Source: Clostridia bacterium (GTDB lineage Bacteria; Bacillota; Clostridia; Oscillospirales; Acutalibacteraceae). From it: a stretch of 64,000 bases of DNA. The notes below the pieces were generated by a model, which saw only the letters and a list, made by a program, of their open reading frames with translations, had not been told where the DNA came from and made no database searches. This document shows positions 35,816 through 43,320 of the stretch, piece by piece (positions within the stretch are counted from its first letter, which is position 1; every line of letters begins with the position of its first letter). A program made the position numbers and the translations under genes. The stretch is taken from contig JAFVSK010000022.1 in assembly GCA_017503785.1 (NCBI GenBank), forward strand, positions 1 to 64,000, written 5' to 3'.

Positions 35816-37063
35816 ATGAATCGTAAGGTGTCGCTTGGCGTAGCGATCGCCGTGATTATTTTGGCAATAGCGCTCACGATCTCGGCAACCATGACCATTG
35901 CGATGCGGCATTTCAGCTCCCTGGTCAGCGACGTGGGCCAGCGGCAGGCAATGTACGACTATCTCGACGAGATCGACACCGCCGCCCGCGGCCAGTACAC
36001 CATCGACGAAGAAGTGCTGCGCATGGCGCTGGCGCAAGGGTATTTGGAGGGCCTAAACGACCCGTATGCCCAATATCTTTCGGCTGCCGAGTATAAGCAG
36101 GTGCAAAGCGAATTGGCCGGTAACCACACCGGTTTTGGTATTCACCTTATCGTATCCGACGATAATAAGCTTACCGTGGCCCGTGTGGAGGAAAACTCTC
36201 CGGCGGCGCTGTCGGGCATTAAAGCGGGCAACGTGGTTACCAAACTGGATGAAACCGCCGTCACCGGCGCTTCGTACGCAGCTGTCACCGGCCGCTTGAA
36301 CACCGCCGAAAAGCTGATGCTCACCGTAGAGCAAAGCGGCGTGGAGTCCACCATGGAATTAACGGCCAATACGTACACCAACGTCAGCGTTGAGGGGCGC
36401 ATTGTGCAGGAGAACGTGGGGTATATCCGTATTCGTTCGTTCAACAGCTTGACGGCACTGCAGTTTAAGAGCTTGTACAACCAGCTCACACAGCAGGGCG
36501 CCTTGTATTTCGTGTTCGACTTGCGCAATAACGAAGGTGGCAGCTTGGCCGCCGCACAAGAAATTTTGGGCTACTTACTGCCGAGCGGTCCGTACGTAAA
36601 TTGCACTAAAAAGAGCGGCAACGAAGCATTTACCGCTTCCGATCCGTATGAAATGACCGCCGCCTCGGTCACGCTCATCAACGGCAGCACGGCCGGCGAA
36701 GCCGAACTGGTGGCGGGCGTACTGCAGGATATGGGCAAGACTCGGTTGGTGGGCACCAGTACCGCCGGCAAAGCTGTGGTGCAGGAGTATTTTTCGCTGG
36801 CTTCCGATAAGGCGGCCGTGAAGCTCACCACCGGCACGCTCACGCGGATCCAAAGCGGAACCGGCTGGCAGGATACCGGCCTCATTCCGGATCAAACGTC
36901 GGATATGGCGTATAATAAGCTGCTCCGTTTTGAACTGCTTACCGAAGCGGAAGACGACCAGCTGCAGGCAGCCGTCGCGCTGGTAAGATCGGGCTTGGCG
37001 GCAACACAGCAAGCGGCTGCCACCACGACCGCCGCGGCAACCACTACCACAACAGCAGGATAA
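35816..37063 (+). CDS. S41 C-terminal processing peptidase-like protein with Gly in place of catalytic Ser
   Basis: 415 residues: an N-terminal membrane anchor (8-30), a PDZ domain (about 95-180: HTGFGIHLIV, NSPAALSGIKAGNVV), an S41 domain (about 190-380) and a low-complexity Ala/Thr tail. In CtpA/Prc proteases the nucleophile lies in SASASE with the base Lys 25 residues later. Here the block reads NGSTAGEAEL, placing Gly294 at the Ser position, and Lys319 is exactly 25 residues on (AGKAVVQ). The fold and Lys are kept but the nucleophile is lost, so it is probably a pseudo-protease. Being last in the ftsEX-M23 operon, it may act as a scaffold or regulator of the hydrolase. Confidence 0.88.
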   Translation: MNRKVSLGVAIAVIILAIALTISATMTIAMRHFSSLVSDVGQRQAMYDYLDEIDTAARGQYTIDEEVLRMALAQGYLEGLNDPYAQYLSAAEYKQVQSELAGNHTGFGIHLIVSDDNKLTVARVEENSPAALSGIKAGNVVTKLDETAVTGASYAAVTGRLNTAEKLMLTVEQSGVESTMELTANTYTNVSVEGRIVQENVGYIRIRSFNSLTALQFKSLYNQLTQQGALYFVFDLRNNEGGSLAAAQEILGYLLPSGPYVNCTKKSGNEAFTASDPYEMTAASVTLINGSTAGEAELVAGVLQDMGKTRLVGTSTAGKAVVQEYFSLASDKAAVKLTTGTLTRIQSGTGWQDTGLIPDQTSDMAYNKLLRFELLTEAEDDQLQAAVALVRSGLAATQQAAATTTAAATTTTTAG

Positions 37064-37066
37064 ATA

Positions 37067-37098
37067 ACAGGACGGATGCACTGCATCCGTCCTGTTTT
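37067..37098. terminator. Bidirectional terminator between the S41 gene and the AraC gene
   Basis: A 12-bp stem (37068-37079 with 37083-37094), loop of 3, then TTTTGTTT on the plus side and an A+T-rich tail on the minus side. It separates convergent genes. Confidence 0.88.
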
Positions 37099-37100
37099 GT

Positions 37101-37970
37101 TTACTGATTTCTGCGACGGTATTCGCCGGGCGAGATCTTATATTGCTTTTTAAAAGCGCGGCAGAAATTGGCGGTGTCGGCAAAGCCCAGTTGCTCGGAA
37201 ATATCGGCCAGCGTGCGTGGCTCGCGCAGCAATTCCACTGCCTTTTCAAAGCGCCGCTGGTTGTAATATTGCCGCAACGTAGACCCCATGGTGGACGAAA
37301 ACAACCGCGACAAATAGCTGTAGCTGTAGCCCAGCGCTTGCCCCATTTCCTGCAACGCGGTAATGGAGGTCAGGTTTTGGTCAATGTAGCAGATCATTTC
37401 GTAGATCAGCGGGTTGGTGGAATCAAACGTCAGTAGATCGGTGTACTCCACACGGGGGCTTTCGCGGAAGCTGCGGTAGGTTCCCATGAGCACCTGCAGC
37501 AAATAGGTGCTCAGCATTTCCTGCGATAATTCCTGCGGCGTATACGCCTCGCTGAGCGCGGCGGCCAACGCTTCGTTGATGCCGCACAGGTCGTTGGCAA
37601 CCGGGTGCTCCAGGTTGTCGAAAAACTCGGCAATGGCCGCAAATTTGGGATAGTCGGCGTGGTTTTTATTAAAAGCAAAGCCTAAATTGATAAATCGCAG
37701 CGGCCGCGTGCGGGACGACCGAATGTAATGCATATCGTCTTGCGACAGTGCGACTACCTGCCCTGCCGATACGGCGTATTCTTGCCCATTACGCTGGAAC
37801 ACGCCTTCGCCGTCGGCAATGTAGGTGATCTCGTGGCACCACTGACGATGGGGAAGCACTTCGTAATCCGAGGAGCAAGCGGTTTCACCCAGCTGATAAA
37901 TATTTAATACATTCAAGAGCAACGGTGTTGTGGGAAATTTGATCATCACACGGTAACGTGTTTTATCCAT
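37101..37970 (-). CDS. AraC-family transcriptional regulator
   Basis: 289 residues: an N-terminal cupin-like sensing domain (about 30-140, with HRQWCHEITYIADGEG and VSAGQVVALSQDD) and a C-terminal pair of helix-turn-helix motifs (about 190-287: ALGYSYSYLSRLFSSTMG and ISEQLGFADTANFCRAFKKQ). Such regulators usually sense a sugar and activate adjacent genes. It is divergent from two dehydrogenase genes, its probable targets. The ribosome binding site is AAAGGA, 8 bases from ATG. Confidence 0.9.
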   Translation of the reverse strand: MDKTRYRVMIKFPTTPLLLNVLNIYQLGETACSSDYEVLPHRQWCHEITYIADGEGVFQRNGQEYAVSAGQVVALSQDDMHYIRSSRTRPLRFINLGFAFNKNHADYPKFAAIAEFFDNLEHPVANDLCGINEALAAALSEAYTPQELSQEMLSTYLLQVLMGTYRSFRESPRVEYTDLLTFDSTNPLIYEMICYIDQNLTSITALQEMGQALGYSYSYLSRLFSSTMGSTLRQYYNQRRFEKAVELLREPRTLADISEQLGFADTANFCRAFKKQYKISPGEYRRRNQ

Positions 37971-37991
37971 TGTACCACATCCTTTGCTGCT

Positions 37992-38020
37992 ATCATAAGT
38001 CTTTTGTTTGTTATTGTCAA
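37992..38020 (-). promoter_or_regulatory. Promoter for the AraC regulator (minus strand)
   Basis: On the minus strand, TTGACA (complement of 38015-38020) and TATGAT (complement of 37992-37997) with a 17-base spacer, about 25 bases before the start codon. Confidence 0.8.
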
Positions 38021-38069
38021 TTCTTTTCTAAAAAAGAGGTAAAAAAATGACTAACAAAACGCAAAAAGT

Positions 38070-38103
38070 GGAAATTTTCCGTTTTCCCTTGTTGCGTTAT
38101 AAT
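38070..38103 (+). promoter_or_regulatory. Regulated promoter of the Gfo/Idh pair
   Basis: A perfect TATAAT (38098-38103) has no good -35. At the -35 position is an 11-base palindrome GGAAATTTTCC (38070-38080). A weak -35 with a palindrome fits an activator-dependent promoter, perhaps controlled by the divergent AraC protein; that link is inference. Confidence 0.5.
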
Positions 38104-38136
38104 CAAAATAGAAACCTATAAAAAGGAGGAACCACC

Positions 38137-39201
38137 ATGAAACCTGTTACCGTTGCCGTAATCGGATGCGGCTCCATTGCCAATCTGGCTCACATTCCGT
38201 CGTACGTGAAAAACCCGAATGCCGTTATCAAGTATTTTTGTGACATCATTCCCGAGCGTGCCGAAAAAGCCGTGAAGGAGTATGGCTGTGGCATCGCGGT
38301 CACCGATTATCGCGAGGTGCTGGCCGACCCCGAGGTAGAGGCCGTGTCGGTGTGTACCCCCAACAACGTTCACAAGGAAATCTCGGTTGCGGCGCTGCGC
38401 GCCGGCAAGCACGTGTTGTGCGAGAAGCCCGCTGCGCGCGTTTATGAGGAAGCGCTGGAAATGCAGGCTGCGCAGCACGAAAGCGGCAAGATCTTAAACA
38501 TTGGCGTGGTCAACCGTTTTAATGATGCTGTTAACCGTATTCGCGAGTATATTCAAAGCGGCGAACTGGGCGATATTTTGCAGGCCTACGTCAGCTTCCG
38601 CTGTCATCGCAACATTCCGGGTCTCGGCGGCGCCTTCACCACCAAAGCCATTGCCGGCGGCGGTGTGCTGATCGACTGGGGCGTGCACTTCTTGGATATC
38701 GTCATGTATTGCTGCGGCGATCCCACGCCGCGCACCGTAAGTGCCGAAACCTTTTCCAAGCTGGGCCGCGACATTGCCGGCTATACCTACAAGGACATGT
38801 GGGCAGGCCCTCCGGTACTGGACGGTACCTACGATGTCGAGGAAATGATCACCGGTATGATCCGTACCAACGGCCCCACCATCACCATCAACGGTGCGTG
38901 GGCACAGAACATTTTCGAAAACGAAATGTACATTGATTTCATCGGTGAAAAAGCCGGTATCCGCCTGCAATACGGCGGCGATTTCACGGTATACAAGGCC
39001 GAGCACGGCTCCTTGGTGAGCTATAAGCCCGATTTCAAACAAGGCAATCACTTCGAAAACGAGATCAACCGTTTCGTAGAGTGCGTGCGCAGCGGCGAAA
39101 AACTGGCCAGCCACATTGACACGGCGATCATCACCGCCAAAATGATGCAAGCGCTGTACGATTCGGCCGATGCTCACCGCGAGATCGCTTTGGAGGAGTA
39201 A
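38137..39201 (+). CDS. Gfo/Idh/MocA-family oxidoreductase
   Basis: 354-residue NAD(P)-dependent sugar or inositol dehydrogenase. The Rossmann motif is GCGSIANLAH (residues 10-19), followed by VCTPNNVHKE and the catalytic EKP motif in HVLCEKPAAR near residue 97. The second domain holds a GGGVLIDWGVHFLDIV block typical of the family. The sugar cannot be predicted. It is followed after 3 bases by a second, more divergent member and is divergent from an AraC regulator, suggesting a small inducible carbohydrate pathway. Confidence 0.9.
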   Translation: MKPVTVAVIGCGSIANLAHIPSYVKNPNAVIKYFCDIIPERAEKAVKEYGCGIAVTDYREVLADPEVEAVSVCTPNNVHKEISVAALRAGKHVLCEKPAARVYEEALEMQAAQHESGKILNIGVVNRFNDAVNRIREYIQSGELGDILQAYVSFRCHRNIPGLGGAFTTKAIAGGGVLIDWGVHFLDIVMYCCGDPTPRTVSAETFSKLGRDIAGYTYKDMWAGPPVLDGTYDVEEMITGMIRTNGPTITINGAWAQNIFENEMYIDFIGEKAGIRLQYGGDFTVYKAEHGSLVSYKPDFKQGNHFENEINRFVECVRSGEKLASHIDTAIITAKMMQALYDSADAHREIALEE

Positions 39202-39204
39202 GCT

Positions 39205-40041
39205 ATGAAGATCGGTTTTATTGATTATTTTCTGGATGAGTGGCACGCCAACAATTATCCCGCGTGGATCAAGGAACATTCGAACGGTGCCATGGAAGTA
39301 GCGTATGCCTACGGCAAGATCGCTTCTCCCATCAGCGGCAAAACGAGCGAGGAATGGTGTGCCGAGCAGGGTGTGCAGTTGTGCAGCAGCATTGAAGAGG
39401 TTGTCGAAAAGAGCGATGCCTTGGTGGTGCTGTCGCCCGACAATTGCGAAATGCACGAGGAGCTGTGCCAGGTTCCGCTGTCCTCCGGCAAGCCCACGTT
39501 TATTGACAAAACGTTTTCCCCCGATCTGGCTTCCGCCAAGCGGATGTTTGCTTTGGCAGAGAAACACGGCACGCCGTGCTACACCACCTCATCGTTGCGC
39601 TATGCCGATGAGTACGCCAACGTTGTTACCGAGGATATCACCTCGGTTTGCTGCTGGGGCAGCGGCGATATCGACGGCTACGCCGTGCACATGCTGGAGC
39701 CGCTGGTAATGCTCATGAAAGCGCCGGCCAAGGGCGTGCTGCTCACCAATGCCGAAGGCTGGTATCAGTTGACGGTGTCGTTTGTTGACGGTCGTTTCGG
39801 CAGCATTGCCGGTTGGAAACCGTGGGCACCGTATCAAACCAGCATCAAGCACGCCGATTCGTGTGAAACGGTAGCGGTGGAATCGGATTTCTTCCAGCCC
39901 TTCATTGCGGCAATGGTGAAATTCTTTGACACCCGCGAAGTCCCCGTTGCCCACGAAGAAACGCTGCGCATTATGGCCATTCGCGATGCCGCCATGCAGG
40001 CCGAGAACGAGATCGGTGAATGGATCGCTGTGCCGCAGTAA
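39205..40041 (+). CDS. Divergent Gfo/Idh/MocA-like protein
   Basis: 278-residue protein, shorter than the family norm (about 330-380). The N-terminal half looks like a Rossmann fold (MKIGFIDYF, DALVVLSPDNCEMHEELC, KPTFIDKTFSPD), but the glycine-rich GxGxxG loop is missing and the catalytic EKP is replaced by DKTF. It may not use NAD in the usual way or may act as a partner of the preceding dehydrogenase. The two are 3 bases apart and surely co-transcribed. Confidence 0.72.
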   Translation: MKIGFIDYFLDEWHANNYPAWIKEHSNGAMEVAYAYGKIASPISGKTSEEWCAEQGVQLCSSIEEVVEKSDALVVLSPDNCEMHEELCQVPLSSGKPTFIDKTFSPDLASAKRMFALAEKHGTPCYTTSSLRYADEYANVVTEDITSVCCWGSGDIDGYAVHMLEPLVMLMKAPAKGVLLTNAEGWYQLTVSFVDGRFGSIAGWKPWAPYQTSIKHADSCETVAVESDFFQPFIAAMVKFFDTREVPVAHEETLRIMAIRDAAMQAENEIGEWIAVPQ

Positions 40042-40086
40042 AAAAACGGATAGCAAGAATACAAAAGTTTAAAGGGTTCTCGTAGC

Positions 40087-40131
40087 AATTTGTCAATATT
40101 TACCGATACAAATATCAAAAATTGACAAATT
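40087..40131. promoter_or_regulatory. Perfect 11-bp inverted repeat before the permease gene
   Basis: AATTTGTCAAT (40087-40097) and ATTGACAAATT (40121-40131) are exact reverse complements, 23 bases apart, with a nested ATATTT/AAATAT pair inside (40096-40101, 40110-40115). No T-run follows, so it is a candidate operator or looped site, not a terminator. Confidence 0.6.
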
Positions 40132-40170
40132 TAGTTTAAAAAAAGAACTCCTATTTTAACAAAACTGTTG

Positions 40171-40176
40171 TATAAT
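40171..40176 (+). promoter_or_regulatory. -10 box for the permease gene
   Basis: Perfect TATAAT preceded by TG, with no recognisable -35 at 16-18 bases. The first in-frame ATG (40175) overlaps this box, which supports the later GTG start at 40211. Confidence 0.5.
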
Positions 40177-40210
40177 GGATGCAAGTAAATTTGTGAAAGG
40201 AGATGCGCTC

Positions 40211-41149
40211 GTGGCAAACGATTCCAAGCGTAAGATCACTTCTGTTGTATTGCGTCGTAAAGCGCAAAGTGTGGCGGTCAAGGTAGTACGGTGGATATTT
40301 TTGATCGGCCTGTGCTATTTATTCTTGTTCCCCATTTTCTATTTGCTGTTGGCCACCTTCTCCGATCCTGATTCGTTAAACAATCCCAACGTGGTGTGGA
40401 TCCCGATGAAGTGGACGGTCGATAACATTAAATACGCCATCGAAAAGTTGAATTTCTGGCCGTCGGCCGGTTTGAGCATGGTACATGCCGTTGGAGGTAC
40501 GCTGGCCTCTCTCGTTTCCTGCTCGCTGGTTGGTTACGGCTTGGCCCGTTACAAGTTTGCCGAAAAAGGTATCGTGTTTATGTGCGTGGTGCTGACGATC
40601 ATCGTTCCCCCGCAAACGATGCTGATCACCCAGTATTTGCAGTATAAGGATTTCCTCGGCCTCGGCATCAACCTGCTGAATACGCCGTGGGTGCTCATTC
40701 TGCCGGCGTTCTTCGGTGCCGGTTTGCGCAACGGCTTGTTCATCTTCATCTTCCGCCAGTTCTTCTTGGGTTTGCCTAAAGATCTGGAGGAAGCCGCTTG
40801 GGTGGATGGTTGCAACCCGCTGAGAACGTTTGTGAGCATCATTCTGCCGAGCTCGGGTCCCGGCATCGTTACGGTAACGCTGTTCTCCTTCGTGTGGCAC
40901 TGGAACGACTACTATTATTCCGCTATGCTGTATACCACGAAGCTCAAAGCCATCGTACCGATGATGGCCTCCATCAACAGCAGCTTGGGCGGCGATATGG
41001 CTTCGGGCGGTGCAACGGAAGAGGTGCTGTCGCTGCGCGGTATCATTTCTGCTGCCGGTATTCTCACCATCATCGTGCCGTTGGTGCTGTATTTGTTCCT
41101 GCAACGCCACTTCGTGGAGAGCATCGAACGCACCGGTATTGTCGGTTAA
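40211..41149 (+). CDS. Carbohydrate ABC transporter permease (MalG type)
   Basis: 312-residue inner-membrane permease with six helices and the EAA loop in LEEAAWVDGCNPLRTFVSIILP (about residues 195-215), which docks on the ATPase. It belongs to the MalG/CUT1 group of sugar importers. These normally need a MalF-type permease and a binding protein, but neither lies nearby; the genes either side are a dehydrogenase and a his regulator. The ATPase at 28301 could serve it. GTG 40211 is 8 bases after AAAGGAGA; ATG 40175 lies inside the -10 box. Confidence 0.88.
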   Translation: MANDSKRKITSVVLRRKAQSVAVKVVRWIFLIGLCYLFLFPIFYLLLATFSDPDSLNNPNVVWIPMKWTVDNIKYAIEKLNFWPSAGLSMVHAVGGTLASLVSCSLVGYGLARYKFAEKGIVFMCVVLTIIVPPQTMLITQYLQYKDFLGLGINLLNTPWVLILPAFFGAGLRNGLFIFIFRQFFLGLPKDLEEAAWVDGCNPLRTFVSIILPSSGPGIVTVTLFSFVWHWNDYYYSAMLYTTKLKAIVPMMASINSSLGGDMASGGATEEVLSLRGIISAAGILTIIVPLVLYLFLQRHFVESIERTGIVG

Positions 41150-41161
41150 CTTTTGGTTTTT

Positions 41162-41193
41162 ACGGCTATCCCCGCGGGGATAGCCGTTTTTTT
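41162..41193 (+). terminator. Terminator of the permease gene
   Basis: Stem ACGGCTATCCC (41162-41172) with GGGATAGCCGT (41177-41187), 4-base loop, then seven T. Confidence 0.93.
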
Positions 41194-41226
41194 ATTAAAA
41201 TCAAGAAAGAAATACGGCGAATACTA

Positions 41227-41255
41227 TTGACTTTAGCATGATAAAGTGTTAAAAT
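41227..41255 (+). promoter_or_regulatory. Promoter and candidate operator of the his operon
   Basis: TTGACT at 41227-41232 and TAAAAT at 41250-41255 with a 17-base spacer. The imperfect inverted repeat TTTAGCA (41232-41238) and TGTTAAA (41247-41253) lies between and over the two boxes, where a repressor would block RNA polymerase. The first gene encodes a TrpR-like protein, the likely binder. Confidence 0.72.
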
Positions 41256-41289
41256 ACAGCAATAGCTACTTTGAAAGGATGGATATGCT

Positions 41290-41586
41290 GTGAATGTTAT
41301 GGAGTCGGCTTCGGTGGAGAGGCTGTTACACGTAATATTGAATTTGGAAACGCCGGAGGAGTGCCGCCGTTTTTTTGAGGATATTTGCACCATCCGCGAG
41401 ATCCAGGACATGGCACAACGCTTAGACGTAGCCATGCTCCTGCGCGAGGGAAAAAACTATCAAGAGATCTCGGCTGCCACGGCGGTGAGTTCGGCAACCA
41501 TCAGCCGCGTGAATCGTTGCTTGCTGTACGGTGGCGGCGGCTACCGTGAGGCGCTGGATAAGTACGAAGCGGAGGCGAAGGAATGA
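41290..41586 (+). CDS. YerC/TrpR-like regulator heading the histidine operon
   Basis: 98-residue DNA-binding protein of the TrpR superfamily (YerC/YecD family), with FFEDICTIREIQDMAQRLDV and the helix-turn-helix NYQEISAATAVSSATISRVN. TrpR itself senses tryptophan; members placed at the head of his operons in Bacillota have been proposed to repress histidine synthesis. The start is GTG 41290, 7 bases after AAAGGATGG. It overlaps hisZ by 4 bases, so regulator and enzymes are made together, with a possible operator in the promoter. Confidence 0.88.
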   Translation: MNVMESASVERLLHVILNLETPEECRRFFEDICTIREIQDMAQRLDVAMLLREGKNYQEISAATAVSSATISRVNRCLLYGGGGYREALDKYEAEAKE

Positions 41587-42698
41587 ACACATCGGTTGGT
41601 CTGCGCGGGGAAGAGGTTACCGTAGCGGCGCTGCGCACATTGTACGAGCGCTATGGGTATGCCCCGTATAAAATGAGCAAATTTGAGGAATACGATCTGT
41701 ATGTCCGTAATAAAGACTTTTTGATCTCCGACAGCATCATCACCTTCACCGACACCAATGGGAAGCTGATGGCGCTCAAGCCCGACGTTACCTTGTCGAT
41801 CGTGAAAAACACGGCTGATACCAACGGCGGCGTGCGCAAGGTGTATTACGATGAAAACGTATATCGCGTGGCCAAAAGCACGCATAACTTCCGCGAGATC
41901 CGTCAGGTGGGTCTGGAGTGCTTGGGTGCTCCCGATGCGTATTGCCTGTCGGAGGTGCTGCTGTTGGCCGCAGAAAGCCTGCGCTGCATTGCTCCCGACA
42001 GCGTGCTTGACGTGTCGCATCTGGGCATCGTCACCGGCTTACTGGAGCAGTATGCTGTGCCGGCACAAAGCCGCACGGCCGTGCTCAAATGCTTGGGTGA
42101 AAAGAACCGCCACGAATTGGCGGCGGTGTGTGCCGAAGCCGGTGTGAACGCCGAGGGGACGGCACTGCTGTGTGAGCTGGCGTTCTTGTACGGTGCGCCC
42201 GAAACGGTGTTGCCGAAGCTGCGAGCCTTGCTGGCAAACACGCCGCAAGCACCGTTGGTGGAACAACTGGCCGACACGCTGGCGCCGCTGGCCGATAACA
42301 CAGCGGTGCGGCTGGACTTATCGGTGGTGGGCGATATCCGCTATTACAACGGCATGGTGTTTAAAGGCTTTGTCAGCGGTATTCCCGGTGCGGTACTATC
42401 GGGTGGCCAGTACGATCGTCTGCTGCAAAAAATGGGCAAGGCGGCGGGCGCTATCGGTTTTGCCGTATATTTAAATATGCTGGAAGATTTGTTTGTGCCT
42501 GCACGGCAGTACGATGCCGACGAGGTGCTGCTGTATGATGCACAGGTTTCTCCTGCGACGGTAGCCCGGGCCGTGCTGCAGCTGCAAGAACGGGGCAGCC
42601 GCGTAATGGCACTGAACGCATTGCCGGAAAAACTGGTTTGCCGCCGTGTGTGGAAATTGCTTGAAAGTGGGGTGGAGCTGCTTGAAGACCGTACTTAA
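41583..42698 (+). CDS. hisZ: ATP phosphoribosyltransferase regulatory subunit HisZ
   Basis: 371-residue paralogue of histidyl-tRNA synthetase without tRNA activity. It complexes with short HisG to give the first enzyme of histidine synthesis and its feedback control. Class II synthetase-like blocks are visible (LMALKPDVTLSIVK; VRKVYYDENVYR; LDLSVVGDIRYYNGMVFKGF). It is present because hisG here is the short form. It overlaps hisG by 17 bases. Confidence 0.94.
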   Translation: MNTSVGLRGEEVTVAALRTLYERYGYAPYKMSKFEEYDLYVRNKDFLISDSIITFTDTNGKLMALKPDVTLSIVKNTADTNGGVRKVYYDENVYRVAKSTHNFREIRQVGLECLGAPDAYCLSEVLLLAAESLRCIAPDSVLDVSHLGIVTGLLEQYAVPAQSRTAVLKCLGEKNRHELAAVCAEAGVNAEGTALLCELAFLYGAPETVLPKLRALLANTPQAPLVEQLADTLAPLADNTAVRLDLSVVGDIRYYNGMVFKGFVSGIPGAVLSGGQYDRLLQKMGKAAGAIGFAVYLNMLEDLFVPARQYDADEVLLYDAQVSPATVARAVLQLQERGSRVMALNALPEKLVCRRVWKLLESGVELLEDRT

Positions 42699-43320
42699 CG
42701 TGGCTCTGCCGAAGGGCCGCTTGGGCGAAAAGGTGTACGACCTGTTTGAAAAAGCAGGCTTCGAATGTCCGTCCATTCATGAAAACAATCGTAAACTCAT
42801 TTTTGAAAACCCCGAAAAGGCCGTGCGCTATTTTTGGGTGAAGCCGTCGGACGTGGCCATCTACGTGGAACGCGGCGCGGCAGATATCGGCGTGGCCGGT
42901 AAGGATATTTTGCTGGAGTATGAGCCGGACGTGTATGAGCTGCTCGACTTAAAACTGGGTCGCTGCCGCATGGCTGTGGCCGCCCGTGCCGATTTTCGTG
43001 ACGATCCGCGGCGCACGTTAAAGGTTGCCACCAAATTCGGCAACATTGCACAGCAGTATTATGCTTCGCGCGGCCGCGACATTGATATCATTCACCTAAA
43101 CGGATCCATTGAATTGGCTCCCATTTTAGGGTTGTCTGACGTTATTGTGGATATTGTGGAAACGGGTACGACCTTAAAGGAAAACCAATTGGAGGTTGTG
43201 GAAACCATCGTTCCCATCAGCGCTCGCTTAATTGCAAACAAGGCCGGCTTTAAGTTTAAAAGCGAGGCCATCGAAGAGATCGTGGCAAGCATTGCCAAGC
43301 AACTGGAGGAATCGGTATGA
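42682..43320 (+). CDS. hisG: ATP phosphoribosyltransferase catalytic subunit HisG (short form)
   Basis: First step of histidine synthesis: condenses ATP and PRPP. At 212 residues it is the short form that needs HisZ. NVALPKGRLGEKVYDLFEKAG opens the protein, and the PRPP loop is in DVIVDIVETGTTLKENQL. The start is TTG 42682 (MKTVLNVALPKGR), preceded by GGTGGAG; the frame is open further up inside hisZ but those codons do not belong to the family. It overlaps hisD by 4 bases. Confidence 0.95.
   Translation: MKTVLNVALPKGRLGEKVYDLFEKAGFECPSIHENNRKLIFENPEKAVRYFWVKPSDVAIYVERGAADIGVAGKDILLEYEPDVYELLDLKLGRCRMAVAARADFRDDPRRTLKVATKFGNIAQQYYASRGRDIDIIHLNGSIELAPILGLSDVIVDIVETGTTLKENQLEVVETIVPISARLIANKAGFKFKSEAIEEIVASIAKQLEESV

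Noticed and set aside
36661..36780. Frameshift as the reason for the missing Ser in the S41 protein
   Set aside because: The reading frame is continuous and conserved residues on both sides keep exact spacing (25 residues to the Lys), so it is a substitution.
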